From NCBI GenBank assembly GCA_965223035.1, contig OZ244980.1:3100001-3164000 (forward strand): a stretch of DNA of 64,000 nucleotides, written 5' to 3'. The notes beneath the pieces were generated by a model, which saw only the letters and a list, made by a program, of their open reading frames with translations, had not been told where the DNA came from and did not search any database. Positions 17,029 through 24,978 of this stretch are shown piece after piece. Positions within the stretch are counted from its first letter, which is position 1; every line of letters begins with the position of its first letter. Position numbers and translations under genes: made by a program. This DNA is from CAMDPA01 sp965223035 (GTDB taxonomy: Bacteria > Pseudomonadota > Alphaproteobacteria > Rhizobiales > Hyphomicrobiaceae).

Positions 17029-18030
17029 ATGTCATCGAGCCACTTGCAGGGCGACCACCTTGCCGCGACCCTGCTCGTGGCGTGCATCATGGCCGCCGTC
17101 GCGCCTGGCACATCGCTGGCTGCAACATCGATGTCAGGGGGCTTCGGCCAGGAAGCCATAACGCAAGCTTGGCAATGGATCGTAGCGAGCCAACGGGATC
17201 TGTTGTTGCAGATGCGTCACGCGCTCTCCGTCATCGGCGATGGCGACACCAGCAGCGGCGGGCTGGTCCTGATCGCGCTGGCGTTTGGTTACGGCGTTGT
17301 TCATGCACTCGGTCCGGGCCACGGCAAGGTGGTCATCACATCTTACGCACTTGCCAACAGCGATACGGTCCGCCGCAGCATCGCGATCTCGTTTATGGCC
17401 GCCTTGGTGCAGGCCGGCTCGGCGATCGTTGTTGTCATTGCCGGTCTTATGATCCTGGGTCATGCGGCGAGGAAAATTCTGGCTTTCGAAGGAACGCTTG
17501 AGATGTTGAGCGGCGCCCTCATCGCGCTGCTCGGGATTTACTTGATCTTCGGTCGACTTGCCGACCACGTCCGGCGCCGGCGGGCTTATCGGCAGGCTGC
17601 GCCAGCCGCCGCAGATCGGCCCACATCACCTCTTGCAGCCCTTTCCCACGGTGCATGCCATCATGCCCATTGCGTCGAACCCAAGCATGTCGCCGGCCAA
17701 TGGTCATGGCGAAACGCATGGCTGTTGGCGCTATCGGTCGGTATCCGTCCCTGCACTGGGGCCTTGCTGCTCCTCGTCTTCGCGCGCAGCCAGGGTTTAT
17801 TATGGGCTGGTTTGGTGGGTGCGTTCGCTATGGCGCTGGGGACGGCCTCGACGGTGTCGGCGCTTGCCATGGCCGCTGTCGGCTCGCGTGAGTGGGCATT
17901 CCGAACCATGGTAAAGACGCCGACCTGGTCGATCATGCTACGCGATGCGGTCATTCTGCTGGCGGGTTTCGCCCTGATTTGGATCGGCACGGCCATGGCA
18001 CTGACGCCGGCGCCAAAGTCTCCCTTTTAA
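17029..18030 (+). CDS. NicO-family metal permease (nickel/cobalt exporter-like)
   Basis: A 333-aa membrane protein with a cleavable-looking N-terminus and six or seven helices. The family motifs HALGPGHGKVVITSYAL and GIRPCTGALLLLVFA are present, as is a loop with histidines and cysteines (HGACHHAHCVEPKH). NicO/RcnA relatives move nickel or cobalt. Its place 120 bp after a Zur-controlled GTPase gene and next to znuABC suggests zinc or a zinc-responsive metal here, which is inference. The start at ATG 17029 lacks a strong ribosome site. Confidence 0.8.
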   Translation: MSSSHLQGDHLAATLLVACIMAAVAPGTSLAATSMSGGFGQEAITQAWQWIVASQRDLLLQMRHALSVIGDGDTSSGGLVLIALAFGYGVVHALGPGHGKVVITSYALANSDTVRRSIAISFMAALVQAGSAIVVVIAGLMILGHAARKILAFEGTLEMLSGALIALLGIYLIFGRLADHVRRRRAYRQAAPAAADRPTSPLAALSHGACHHAHCVEPKHVAGQWSWRNAWLLALSVGIRPCTGALLLLVFARSQGLLWAGLVGAFAMALGTASTVSALAMAAVGSREWAFRTMVKTPTWSIMLRDAVILLAGFALIWIGTAMALTPAPKSPF

Positions 18031-18167
18031 CGTCATTTCGGCGAGCTGGGCCCCGGCATCCGACGCTGACGCATCGGCGAAATAGTATATCGGCTGGCGT
18101 TTTCCTATATCCGAACCAGAAGGGCTGAACCAGATTCGGCCGATGCGATATTTGAGGAGGCCGGGCC

Positions 18168-18521
18168 ATGACAACGTGCTCATATCCAAAGCACGCAAAC
18201 CACCCGCACGTTCACGGAGCCGATTGCGGCCACACCGCGGTTCGCCATGGCGACCACGTTGACTACCTCCATGATGGTCACCTGCATCATATGCACGATG
18301 ATCATGTTGACGAGCACGTGATCGAAGTATCCGCAACAAACCCGGATCGCTGCACGCCAAGCCATGCCTGCGGTGGCCACGAACAGGGGCATGTGCATGG
18401 CCCCGGTTGCGGGCATGAGGCCGTGCCACACGGAGATCACGTCTGCTATCTCGTCGATGGACACCTGCACTTTCCGCACAGTGACCATTGTGACGACCAC
18501 GGGCCACTTCAAATTGCATGA
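18168..18521 (+). CDS. His-rich metal-binding protein made of two tandem repeats
   Basis: A 117-aa soluble protein in which about a quarter of residues are His. Two homologous units of roughly 45 residues share the pattern HVHGxxCGHxAVxHGDHVxYLxDGHLHxxHxDHxDxH (units near 13-49 and 75-111). Each has one conserved Cys plus ten or more His. GAGGAGG lies just upstream of ATG 18168. It is convergent with znuA and follows the NicO gene, so zinc storage, buffering or delivery in the Zur regulon is likely. There is no signal peptide, so it acts in the cytoplasm. Confidence 0.75.
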   Translation: MTTCSYPKHANHPHVHGADCGHTAVRHGDHVDYLHDGHLHHMHDDHVDEHVIEVSATNPDRCTPSHACGGHEQGHVHGPGCGHEAVPHGDHVCYLVDGHLHFPHSDHCDDHGPLQIA

Positions 18522-18545
18522 ACAGGTAGCGTGTCGTTGGCCCAT

Positions 18546-19463
18546 TCAAGGGCCGGCCATTGCCCCAGCGATGCTGCGTGCGTTGTGCCACATCATATCG
18601 AGGTAGGTCGCCGCCGGGCCTGAGCGTCGGGAAAGCGCGCCGGAGTAAAGCGTTGCACCGGGCTCCACCCCCGTCTCTCGAGCGATCTGTTCGATGAGGC
18701 GGGGATCGGTGATGTTCTCGACAAACAGCGCCTTCACCTGCTCCCTGCGGATCTGATCGATCAGCCGCGCAACATCCTTCGCCGATGCCTCGCTTTCGGT
18801 GGAAAATCCGCGCGGCGATAGGAAGCGGATGCCGTAGGCGCGCGAGAAATACCCGAAAGCATCGTGAGAGGTGACCACCGAGCGGGCCGCTCGGGGGACT
18901 GCGTCCATGAGGACCTTGATCTCACCATCGAGCCGCGTGATCTCAGTGATGAAGTGCGCCGCGTTGGCCGTGTAGATGGGACAACCGTCGAAGTCGAGCT
19001 TGCACAGACCATCCTTGATGTTGGTCACGTAGATCGCCGCGTTGGCGAGATCGTGCCAGGCGTGTGGGTCGACTTTGCCGCCATGGCCATGATCGTGCGA
19101 ACCATGATGATCCCGCGCGCCGATCGACCTCACGCCCTTCGTCGCGGTGACGATCGGACCTGTGAAGCCGGATGATTGAATCATCTTTTCGATCCAGCCT
19201 TCGAAACGTAGGCCGTTTTGCACCACGAGATGCGCCCTGGCGAGCTTGGCGGCGGCGGCCGGCGTCGGCTGGAACACATGCGTATCCTCTCCCGGACCGA
19301 CCAATGTCTCCGCCGTCACGCGGTCTCCGCCGACACGGGCGACCATATCGCCAAGGATCGAGAACGTCGCGACCACGTTGAGCTTCTCCCGTGCCGAGAC
19401 CCCGCTCGCAAGACCGAGCGGGAGCAGCATGATGGCCATCCAGAAACCGAGTCGTAAGCTCAT
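18546..19463 (-). CDS. znuA: Zinc ABC transporter substrate-binding protein
   Basis: A 305-aa periplasmic cluster 9 (A-1) solute-binding protein with a signal peptide (MAIMLLPLGLASGVSA). Metal ligands expected for ZnuA are visible: GEDTHVFQPTP, KVDPHAWHDLANA, VTSHDAFGYFSRAYGI and the late FVENITDPRL. A His-rich loop between the first two ligands (DHHGSHDHGHGGK, about 116-128) is typical of zinc rather than manganese receptors. It is the last gene of the zur-znuC-znuB-znuA unit, 12 bp after znuB. Confidence 0.93.
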   Translation of the reverse strand: MSLRLGFWMAIMLLPLGLASGVSAREKLNVVATFSILGDMVARVGGDRVTAETLVGPGEDTHVFQPTPAAAAKLARAHLVVQNGLRFEGWIEKMIQSSGFTGPIVTATKGVRSIGARDHHGSHDHGHGGKVDPHAWHDLANAAIYVTNIKDGLCKLDFDGCPIYTANAAHFITEITRLDGEIKVLMDAVPRAARSVVTSHDAFGYFSRAYGIRFLSPRGFSTESEASAKDVARLIDQIRREQVKALFVENITDPRLIEQIARETGVEPGATLYSGALSRRSGPAATYLDMMWHNARSIAGAMAGP

Positions 19464-19475
19464 GGCTGCGCCCTT

Positions 19476-20348
19476 CTAAGCCGATTGGTGCATCTTCGGC
19501 AGCAACATCCAAAGGACGCCGCTCGTCCGGCCGAACAGGATTGACAATAGGTAGGCGACGCCCGCAGCAAGCGTGATGGCGGGCCCAGACGCCAAGGCGA
19601 GGTGATAGGACACCAGCAGGCCGACGAAACTCGATGCGATGGCCACCAGCAGCGCGACGACCAGCATCCCTTCCAGCGTGCGCGCCCAGAAGCGGGCGGA
19701 AACCGCCGGCAGCATCATGATGCCGACAGCCAGCAAAGTTCCCAGCGCCTGGAACCCGGCAACCAGATTGAGCACGACCAACACGAGAAATCCGAGGTGG
19801 ACCCACACACCGGGACCGTCTACGCCAACAAAAAAGCCAGGGTCGACACATTCGGCGACCAACGGACGGATCATCGTGGCCAGCGCAAACAACGTCACCG
19901 TGGCTGTTGTTGCCAGATAGAGCAGCGCCGCGTCGTCGAGCGCCAGCACGGTGCCGAACAGCACCTGCATCAGGTCGACAGCCGAACCCTTGAGGCTGAT
20001 GATGAGCACGCCGAGCGCGAGCGAGAGCAAATAGAAGGCAGCCAGGCTGGCATCCTCCCGGATCACGGTCGTTCGAGCGACCACCCCGGCGAGCAGCGCG
20101 ACGACCAGCCCAGCCACAACGCCGCCGACGGTCATAGGCAGCAGATTAAGGCCAAACAGGAGAAATCCGATCGCCACGCCCGGCAGGATGGCATGCGCCA
20201 TGGCGTCGCCAACCAGGCTCATGCGGCGCAGCATCAACAAAACGCCAATCGGTGCAGCGCCGATCGATACGACGACCGAGCCCGCCAGTGCGCGTCGCAT
20301 GAAGGCATACTCGGCAAACGGGGCAACGAGCAGATCGTACAGCATCAT
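19476..20348 (-). CDS. znuB: Zinc ABC transporter permease
   Basis: A 290-aa polytopic membrane protein of the ABC-3 family with about eight helices (RRALAGSVVVSIGAAPIGVLLMLRRMSLVGDAMAHAILPGVAIGFLL near the N-terminus). GIMMLPAVSARFWARTLEGMLVVALLVA forms the coupling-helix region. ATG 20348 overlaps the znuC stop as ATGA, showing translational coupling; the frame is open further upstream inside znuC. It forms the channel for zinc import with ZnuC and ZnuA. Confidence 0.93.
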   Translation of the reverse strand: MMLYDLLVAPFAEYAFMRRALAGSVVVSIGAAPIGVLLMLRRMSLVGDAMAHAILPGVAIGFLLFGLNLLPMTVGGVVAGLVVALLAGVVARTTVIREDASLAAFYLLSLALGVLIISLKGSAVDLMQVLFGTVLALDDAALLYLATTATVTLFALATMIRPLVAECVDPGFFVGVDGPGVWVHLGFLVLVVLNLVAGFQALGTLLAVGIMMLPAVSARFWARTLEGMLVVALLVAIASSFVGLLVSYHLALASGPAITLAAGVAYLLSILFGRTSGVLWMLLPKMHQSA

Positions 20349-21109
20349 GCGACCGCCCCGCACCGGCACCACGCGGCGGCGTCGACCACGTGTTCGGCTA
20401 TGGAACGCGCCTTGAACAAGTTCGACGCTGTAAGCACCTTGCGCGTCTCACCCCATGCCACGACCTCGCGCGCCAGCATCAGCGTGCGCGGGAAGTGCTC
20501 CTTCACCAATTCCATGTCATGCAGCACCGCCACGATCGTGCGCGCCTCATCATGCCAGCGCTCGATCAGCGCCATTAAGTCAGCGCACGTCTTGGCATCG
20601 ATCGCCGTGAACGGCTCGTCGAGAATGATCAACCGGCAATCCTGGACCAGCACACGGGCAAACAGCGCGCGCTGAAGTTGCCCGCCTGACAACCGATCGA
20701 TCGTTCGCCGCTCCAGGCCGTCCAGGCCAACTGCCCCAAGGGCTCGGCTGACGCGCTCTCGCTCGCTCCGGCGCAGGCCCCGCAACGATCCGATATCGGC
20801 CCACAGCCCTAACGCCACGAGATCGAACACGGAAATCGGAAATCCGCGATCGATGGCGGCCTGCTGCGGAAGATAGGCAATGCCGCGCCGATTCGTGCCG
20901 ATGATCTCAATACGACCTTGAAGAGGCGCGAGCTGACCGACAATGCCCTTGATCAGCGTTGACTTCCCGCTGCCATTGGGGCCGACGACCGCCGTCAGGC
21001 TGGCCGCTGCAATCTCGCCATCGAGGTGATGAACGGTGGGGCGTCCATCGTATCCCAAAGTGACATCTCGAAAGCGAACACTTGGACTGACGACGAATGC
21101 GTTACTCAT
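20345..21109 (-). CDS. znuC: Zinc ABC transporter ATP-binding protein
   Basis: A 254-aa ABC ATPase: Walker A VVGPNGSGKSTLIKG (about 36-50), Q-loop AYLPQQAAIDR, signature RLSGGQLQRALFARVLV, Walker B CRLIILDEPFTAID and switch His in AVLHDMEL. I chose ATG 21109 (MSNAFVVSPSVRFRDVTLGYDG), where homology begins; an upstream ATG at 21142 is possible. The gene follows zur by about 150 bp on the same strand and overlaps znuB, so it is probably driven from the zur promoter. Confidence 0.93.
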   Translation of the reverse strand: MSNAFVVSPSVRFRDVTLGYDGRPTVHHLDGEIAAASLTAVVGPNGSGKSTLIKGIVGQLAPLQGRIEIIGTNRRGIAYLPQQAAIDRGFPISVFDLVALGLWADIGSLRGLRRSERERVSRALGAVGLDGLERRTIDRLSGGQLQRALFARVLVQDCRLIILDEPFTAIDAKTCADLMALIERWHDEARTIVAVLHDMELVKEHFPRTLMLAREVVAWGETRKVLTASNLFKARSIAEHVVDAAAWCRCGAVA

Positions 21110-21256
21110 ACGAAGATGGCCCACAGGACAAGCACCCAACATACGGTCGATACGGCAGCGGCCAAGGCCAATCTCGTCGCCAGCGCGGCATACATCATGC
21201 TGCCGAGGCCTCGGATCGCTGCGGCGCAGCAAATGGGTCCGATGCACCTCTGCCAC

Positions 21257-21655
21257 TCACGGCTCGCCCTCCGTCGTTTTGGAGGCGCAGTCGTGGCATC
21301 GACCGCGCAGCTCGATGGTCGTCTTGTGGATCAGGAAATCGCGACTCGCTGCCCATTGGGAGAGAAGCGCAACCACGGCGTCTTGATGGAACTCCGAGAC
21401 CGTGCCGCAATCACAGCAAATGGCGAAGGCGGCGGTCCCGGTGTGACCGCCATAAGCGCAAGAAACAAAAGCGTTTAAGGATTCGATCCGATGCGCCAGG
21501 CCAGCTTCGGTGAGGCGCTTCAGCGCCCGGTAGACGGTTGGCGGGGATGACACGCCAGCCTCGTGCAGCAGCTCGATCAGGTCATAGGCACTTAACGGCC
21601 GGGCGGCGCGGCGTAACGCTTCGACGATCAACGCATCTTTCGGACGTGGAGCCAT
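21257..21655 (-). CDS. zur: Zinc uptake regulator, Fur family
   Basis: A 132-aa Fur-family repressor with an N-terminal winged helix (LIVEALRRAARPLSAYDLIELLHEAGVSSPPTVYRALKRLTEAGLAHRI). The C-terminal dimer/metal domain has two CxxC pairs for the structural zinc (CCDCG and CHDC). It is the first gene of the znu operon, with a near-palindromic Zur box 38 bp upstream, so it should autoregulate together with znuCBA. The CobW-type gene 5 kb away carries a second box. Confidence 0.92.
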   Translation of the reverse strand: MAPRPKDALIVEALRRAARPLSAYDLIELLHEAGVSSPPTVYRALKRLTEAGLAHRIESLNAFVSCAYGGHTGTAAFAICCDCGTVSEFHQDAVVALLSQWAASRDFLIHKTTIELRGRCHDCASKTTEGEP

Positions 21656-21693
21656 CCGCTCGTCATCCTTCGCCGCAAAAATCCATGAGGTGA

Positions 21694-21710
21694 ATGTTAT
21701 AACATAACAC
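21694..21710 (-). promoter_or_regulatory. Zur box of the zur-znuCBA operon
   Basis: ATGTTATAACATAACAC, a near-perfect dyad around GTTATAACATAAC, placed 38 bp before the zur start codon. It matches the type of AT-rich Zur operator known from alphaproteobacteria and the second box at 15651-15667. Confidence 0.8.
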
Positions 21711-22520
21711 TATCGTAGTCACGGCTTGTTTGCAAACAGGTTTGAGCGGGTTGAATAACGAGCTTGATTACAGCGCGCGGGGGGAGACTGACCTCAAGCC
21801 AACGAACGACACGCTGGTCGAACTGTGCATGGGTCGATCTGGTCGGGCACGCATGCGACGGGCCGACACGGCGCATGCCACTTGCATTTGCGACCTGTGC
21901 TCGTCAGTGTCTGCCGCTTTCCACAACGATCATAGCGTGGCACGCGTCAAGTTCGTGTTGTCGGAGGCCTCGAGCGCTGAGGCCAAACGGCGCGCGCTCT
22001 GCGATGATGCCGTCTGCTGGGGCGCATGGCCCGGTGATCGCCCACCACGGCCGGACGTCTGTGCTTGTTCCACTCAGCTCTCGACGTATGGGCTAACACG
22101 CTCCCATCGGTTCGTCGGCCGTCCAACTTGTGCGGTTGGGCGTCCACCATATGGGGCGGGCGCCGGGAGCAGCGGCCGCGTCCCCTGCCAGCCGCTTTCA
22201 ACGCTATCGCGCGTCGAGGGCACTTTGAAGATGGCGGCCACGTGCGGTCCCGCTTATGAGCGCGCGGATAGGCGTGTGCTGTGGATTAAACCGCATACGA
22301 ATAAGTCCGGGCACCTCGCGCTTTCCCCGACCTGCGCGCAACTCGCCCTCGGCACGACTTTGAGCCAGTGCGGGCCATGTCCAGGTCCAGGCCGCTACCG
22401 ACAGCATTGCGGCGTGGCGCCGTCGCCCTTACTGCAGATTTGACAATGAGCCGGTCAAGCGTGCGTGCCATCGCCCCATCTTACCCCGACACAGATTGTG
22501 GATTCCGTTGTCTTGATCCT
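21711..22520. other. Long spacer between zur and the CDF pseudogene, no supported gene
   Basis: A plus-strand frame stays open for 714 bp (21730-22443), but its translation is Cys/Arg/Ser/Pro-rich, has no recognisable domain and no ribosome site. I read it as chance in GC-rich DNA or the relic of a lost gene. No RNA gene is visible. Confidence 0.5.
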
Positions 22521-22521
22521 G

Positions 22522-22636
22522 TCCGCCTGAGGCGGATGAACCTTGCCGGGCCGCTTCCCGCCCGGCCATCCACACTCGCGCCGTTGAATGGCCAGGCGGG
22601 AAGCGGGACAGCTCGAGCCAACTCTGAAACGCCATA
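22522..22636 (-). repeat. Second-family hairpin repeat, copy 1
   Basis: The core is an 18-bp stem (22551-22569 with 22588-22606, GCTTCCCGCC / GGCGGGAAGC). It is flanked by GTCCGCCTGAGGCGGATGAA on one side and AGCCAACTCTGAAACGCC on the other. Related sequence occurs at 28718-28823, 33480-33520 and 44513-44607, in both orientations. It is unrelated to the CTAG family. Confidence 0.75.
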
Positions 22637-22728
22637 GAGAACGGCGACGGAGGACAGTTTGCGCTGGTTGCAACGGCTATCCAAACGGGCTACCCAGCCG
22701 CAGGCCCACCCGTCCGCACGCACTTCCC

Positions 22729-23822
22729 ATGCAACCATCGGCCCCCAACAGCGAAACCCGATTTCTCATAGTTTCCGCAATTGGCAACCTTGTGGTGGGA
22801 TGTGTCGGGCTCGTCGTATCGGTGTTGAGCGCGTCCCAAGCCATCCTGCTCGACGGACTATTTAACTTGACGTATTTCGCGGCGGGCCTGTTCACCATCA
22901 AGGTGGCGTCGCTGTTGAGCCTGGGTGACGACGAACGGTTTCCTTACCACTACGCCTCCTTCGAACCGCTGGTCAACGGTATTAAAGGCTTGTTGGTGTT
23001 GGGCGTTTCAATTATCGCACTGATCGGTGCGGCGCAGGCGCTGTTGACGGGTGGCCGCGCGATCGATCCGGCATCGCCATCGCGTACGGCATCTTTGCCG
23101 CGCTGGTGTGTTGGCTGGCCGCCTACGTCACCCACCGCGGTGCCCGAGCAACGGGCAGTCCGTTGGTCAGCGCCGATGCCGAGAATTGGGTGGTTAACGC
23201 AGCCATCTCGTCGTGTGTGCTGTTGGCTGTTGCCGGCATAATTCTCCTCAACGCGCTGGGTCTCGATCAGCTCTCGCCCTATGTCGACCCGGCGGTGGTG
23301 CTAGAGCAACCTGCCTTTAATCGGAATCGGCTTTGCGGTTCCGATTTAAGGCGCAAAGATGATCGCTCTTAAAGTGTAGAGCAACTTTCTGCCTTTAATC
23401 GGGATCGTTGCGATTCCGATTAAAGGCAGGTTGCTCTAGCGGTCGTCGCGATCTCGATCGGCGTGCCCGTCCGCATGGCCTGGCATGCCTTGATGGCGCT
23501 GCTCAACCGCGCGCCGGACGGCGCCATCGTCGCGCATGTGACGGATATCGTCGACCAGGGCCTATCCGAACTGCCGGTCAAGGAACGCTTCGTCCGAGTT
23601 GTTCAGCCCGGTCGTGACCGGATGGTGTTGGTGCACGTGGTGTTGCCGGCGGACTATGCGCCTGATGGGCTCGGCCACCTTGACAGCGTCCGCGCCAAAA
23701 CCCACGCGCTGTTGTGCGAAGCCCATGCCGCCACCATCGTCGATGTGCTGTTTACGTCCGACCGCCGTTGGGGCGCGCCGTTATCCGATGGTGGATTTGG
23801 CGGGCAAACCCGACCCGGCTGA
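22729..23822 (+). pseudogene. CDF (cation diffusion facilitator) metal exporter, disrupted
   Basis: It starts at ATG 22729 with a normal CDF N-terminus (FLIVSAIGNLVVGCVGLVVSVLS, the metal-site helix QAILLDGLFNLTYF). Near 23068-23072 one base is missing: the protein leaves frame after GGRAIDP and resumes in the next frame as GIAIAYGIFAALVCWLAAYVTHRG. At 23301-23439 a CTAG-bounded palindromic element interrupts the coding sequence and introduces a TAA (23370-23372). The frame then continues as AVVAISIGVPVRMAWHALMALLNRAPDGAIVAHV through the cytoplasmic domain to TGA 23822. Removing 135 bp (element plus one CTAG) rejoins the halves as YVDPAVVLAVVAISIGVPVR, in frame. A functional ancestor probably exported zinc or a similar divalent metal. 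Confidence 0.9.
23301..23439. mobile_element. CTAG-bounded palindromic element inserted in the CDF gene
   Basis: A 139-bp element counting CTAG at both ends. It combines a TTTAATCGGAATCGG / CGGTTCCGATTTAAGG palindrome, a linker (GATGATCGCTCTTAAAGTG) and a CTTTAATCGGGATCG / CGATTCCGATTAAAGG palindrome. The outer ends AGAGCAACCTGCC and GGCAGGTTGCTCT are inverted repeats of each other. Excision with one CTAG restores the host gene, so CTAG behaves as a duplicated or conserved target. No transposase is encoded. Confidence 0.85.
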
Positions 23823-23927
23823 TAACGCCGTCACGGGGCCAGTCGGATCGGCTTGACGCCGATGCTGTCCGCATCTCCTGTCCGATCCGCATGCGTCGAC
23901 CAGCCTTGTCAAGCCCTGACCGCTGGG

Positions 23928-23991
23928 CTAGATCATCATGCCTGAAATTGGAACCGCAAAACCGGTTCCGATGAAGGGCAGGTTGGTTTGG
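23928..23991. repeat. CTAG-family palindromic repeat (short, diverged)
   Basis: Begins CTAGATCATCATGCC and contains AAATTGGAACCGC / ACCGGTTCCGATG-type arms, then GGGCAGGTTGGTTTGG. The right-hand CTAG is lost. It lies between the CDF pseudogene and the GST gene. Confidence 0.75.
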
Positions 23992-24045
23992 GGTTTCGAC
24001 CGCACACCACCCCGGCTGAGCGATCGCCAAGATGGAACATTCTGC

Positions 24046-24741
24046 ATGGAACATTCAGTCAAGTATCACCTGATCAGCGCGGTCACTTGACCGTGGGTAC
24101 AGCGCGCCGTGATCCTAATGCGCGCTAAACAGGTCGAATTCGACGTAACCTACATCAATCTTCGGGACAAACCTGACTGGTTTCTCGAAATTTCTCCGCA
24201 TGGCAAAGTGCCGGTGCTGAGGGTTGATGGCCAGCCCCTGTTTGAGTCCAACGCCATCGCGGAATATCTCGACGAGCAGGTACCACCCCGGCTGCATCCG
24301 CAAGATCCCATCAAGCGCGCCCGCAATCGCGCGTGGACCGACTTCGCACCAAGCTTTTCAGCCGCGTTGAACAACGTTACATATGCCGCGTCCCCTGCGG
24401 ACCTCAGCGTCGCCATCGACAAAGCGGCCAAGGCCCTCGACCGGCTGGAAGAGGCGCTGCGGCAGGAGCGGATCGACGCTGGACCGTACTTCAACGGGCC
24501 GAGACTGAGCTTGGTGGATGCCGCCTACGCACCGTTCCTACAGCGCTTCATGATCGCCGAGCAGGTGCTGAACACGCAACTGTTGGAGGCATTTCCGTTG
24601 GTGCGGGCGTGGTCGCAGGCACTGCTGTCGGAGCCAATCATCACCGGGGCCGTTCCTGAGGGTTTCGACGCGGCGTTTCGCACGAATTTGGCGCGGCGCG
24701 GCACCTATGCCTGGGCCTTGATGAGCGAAGCCGCGCGCTGA
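24046..24741 (+). CDS. Glutathione S-transferase-like protein with in-frame TGA at the N-terminal Cys position (candidate selenoprotein)
   Basis: Read through one TGA (24088-24090), the frame 24046-24741 gives a 231-aa GST. It opens MEHSVKYHLISAVT-[TGA]-PWVQRAVILMRAKQVEF and continues with the thioredoxin-fold motifs FLEISPHGKVPVLRVDG and LFESNAIAEYLDE, then the helical domain (RAWTDFAPSFSAALNN, LSLVDAAYAPFLQRF). In Cys-type GSTs the TGA position is the catalytic Cys of the S-x-x-x-C-P-[FYW] motif. Seven-base arms AGCGCGC / GCGCGCT (24101-24107, 24120-24126) form a SECIS-like hairpin just downstream. Without readthrough, translation would have to start at GTG 24109 and lose the glutathione-site strand and Cys. 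A TGC/TGT to TGA nonsense mutation is the alternative; the intact remainder argues against old decay. No upstream ribosome site is strong. Confidence 0.7.
24088..24126 (+). promoter_or_regulatory. Candidate bacterial SECIS element (TGA plus hairpin)
   Basis: TGA at 24088-24090, then a perfect 7-bp stem 24101-24107 / 24120-24126 with a 12-nt loop that starts CG at 24108. The loop begins 18 nt after the TGA and has G at loop position 2. This agrees with the rules I recall for bacterial SECIS elements: loop 16-37 nt from TGA, upper stem of 4-16 bp, loop of 3-14 nt, G in one of the first two loop positions. Confidence 0.6.
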
Positions 24742-24755
24742 GCTGACGCGACGAT

Positions 24756-24816
24756 CTAGATCATCGCGCCTTTAATCAGGATCGTTCCGATTCCGATTAA
24801 AGGCAGGTTGCTCTAG
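24756..24816. repeat. CTAG-family palindromic repeat (61-bp short form)
   Basis: Bounded by CTAG on both sides, with GCGCCTTTAATCAGGATCG / CGATTCCGATTAAAGGC arms. It lies just downstream of the GST stop codon. Confidence 0.88.
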
Positions 24817-24978
24817 CACCAACGGCCCGGCTGGCGCGGCGGTCGGCGGGGTCGGCGCCGCGTCGGGGCCGGATGGGCGAGCGGGCCGGCGGGACTGATC
24901 CACCTCAAACCTGTCAGAGTTGGCTGGAAAACTATAATCCGTCGAAGCCGGATAGGCTTTCATGCAGGCATCATCTCG

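Noticed and set aside
21730..22443. Open frame of 237 codons between zur and the CDF pseudogene
   Set aside because: No domain, no ribosome site, Cys/Arg/Ser/Pro-rich composition; likely chance in GC-rich DNA.
24109..24741. GST starting at GTG 24109 as an ordinary shorter protein
   Set aside because: This would remove the first beta strand and the catalytic position, while the codons upstream of the TGA encode exactly that strand; readthrough explains the sequence better.
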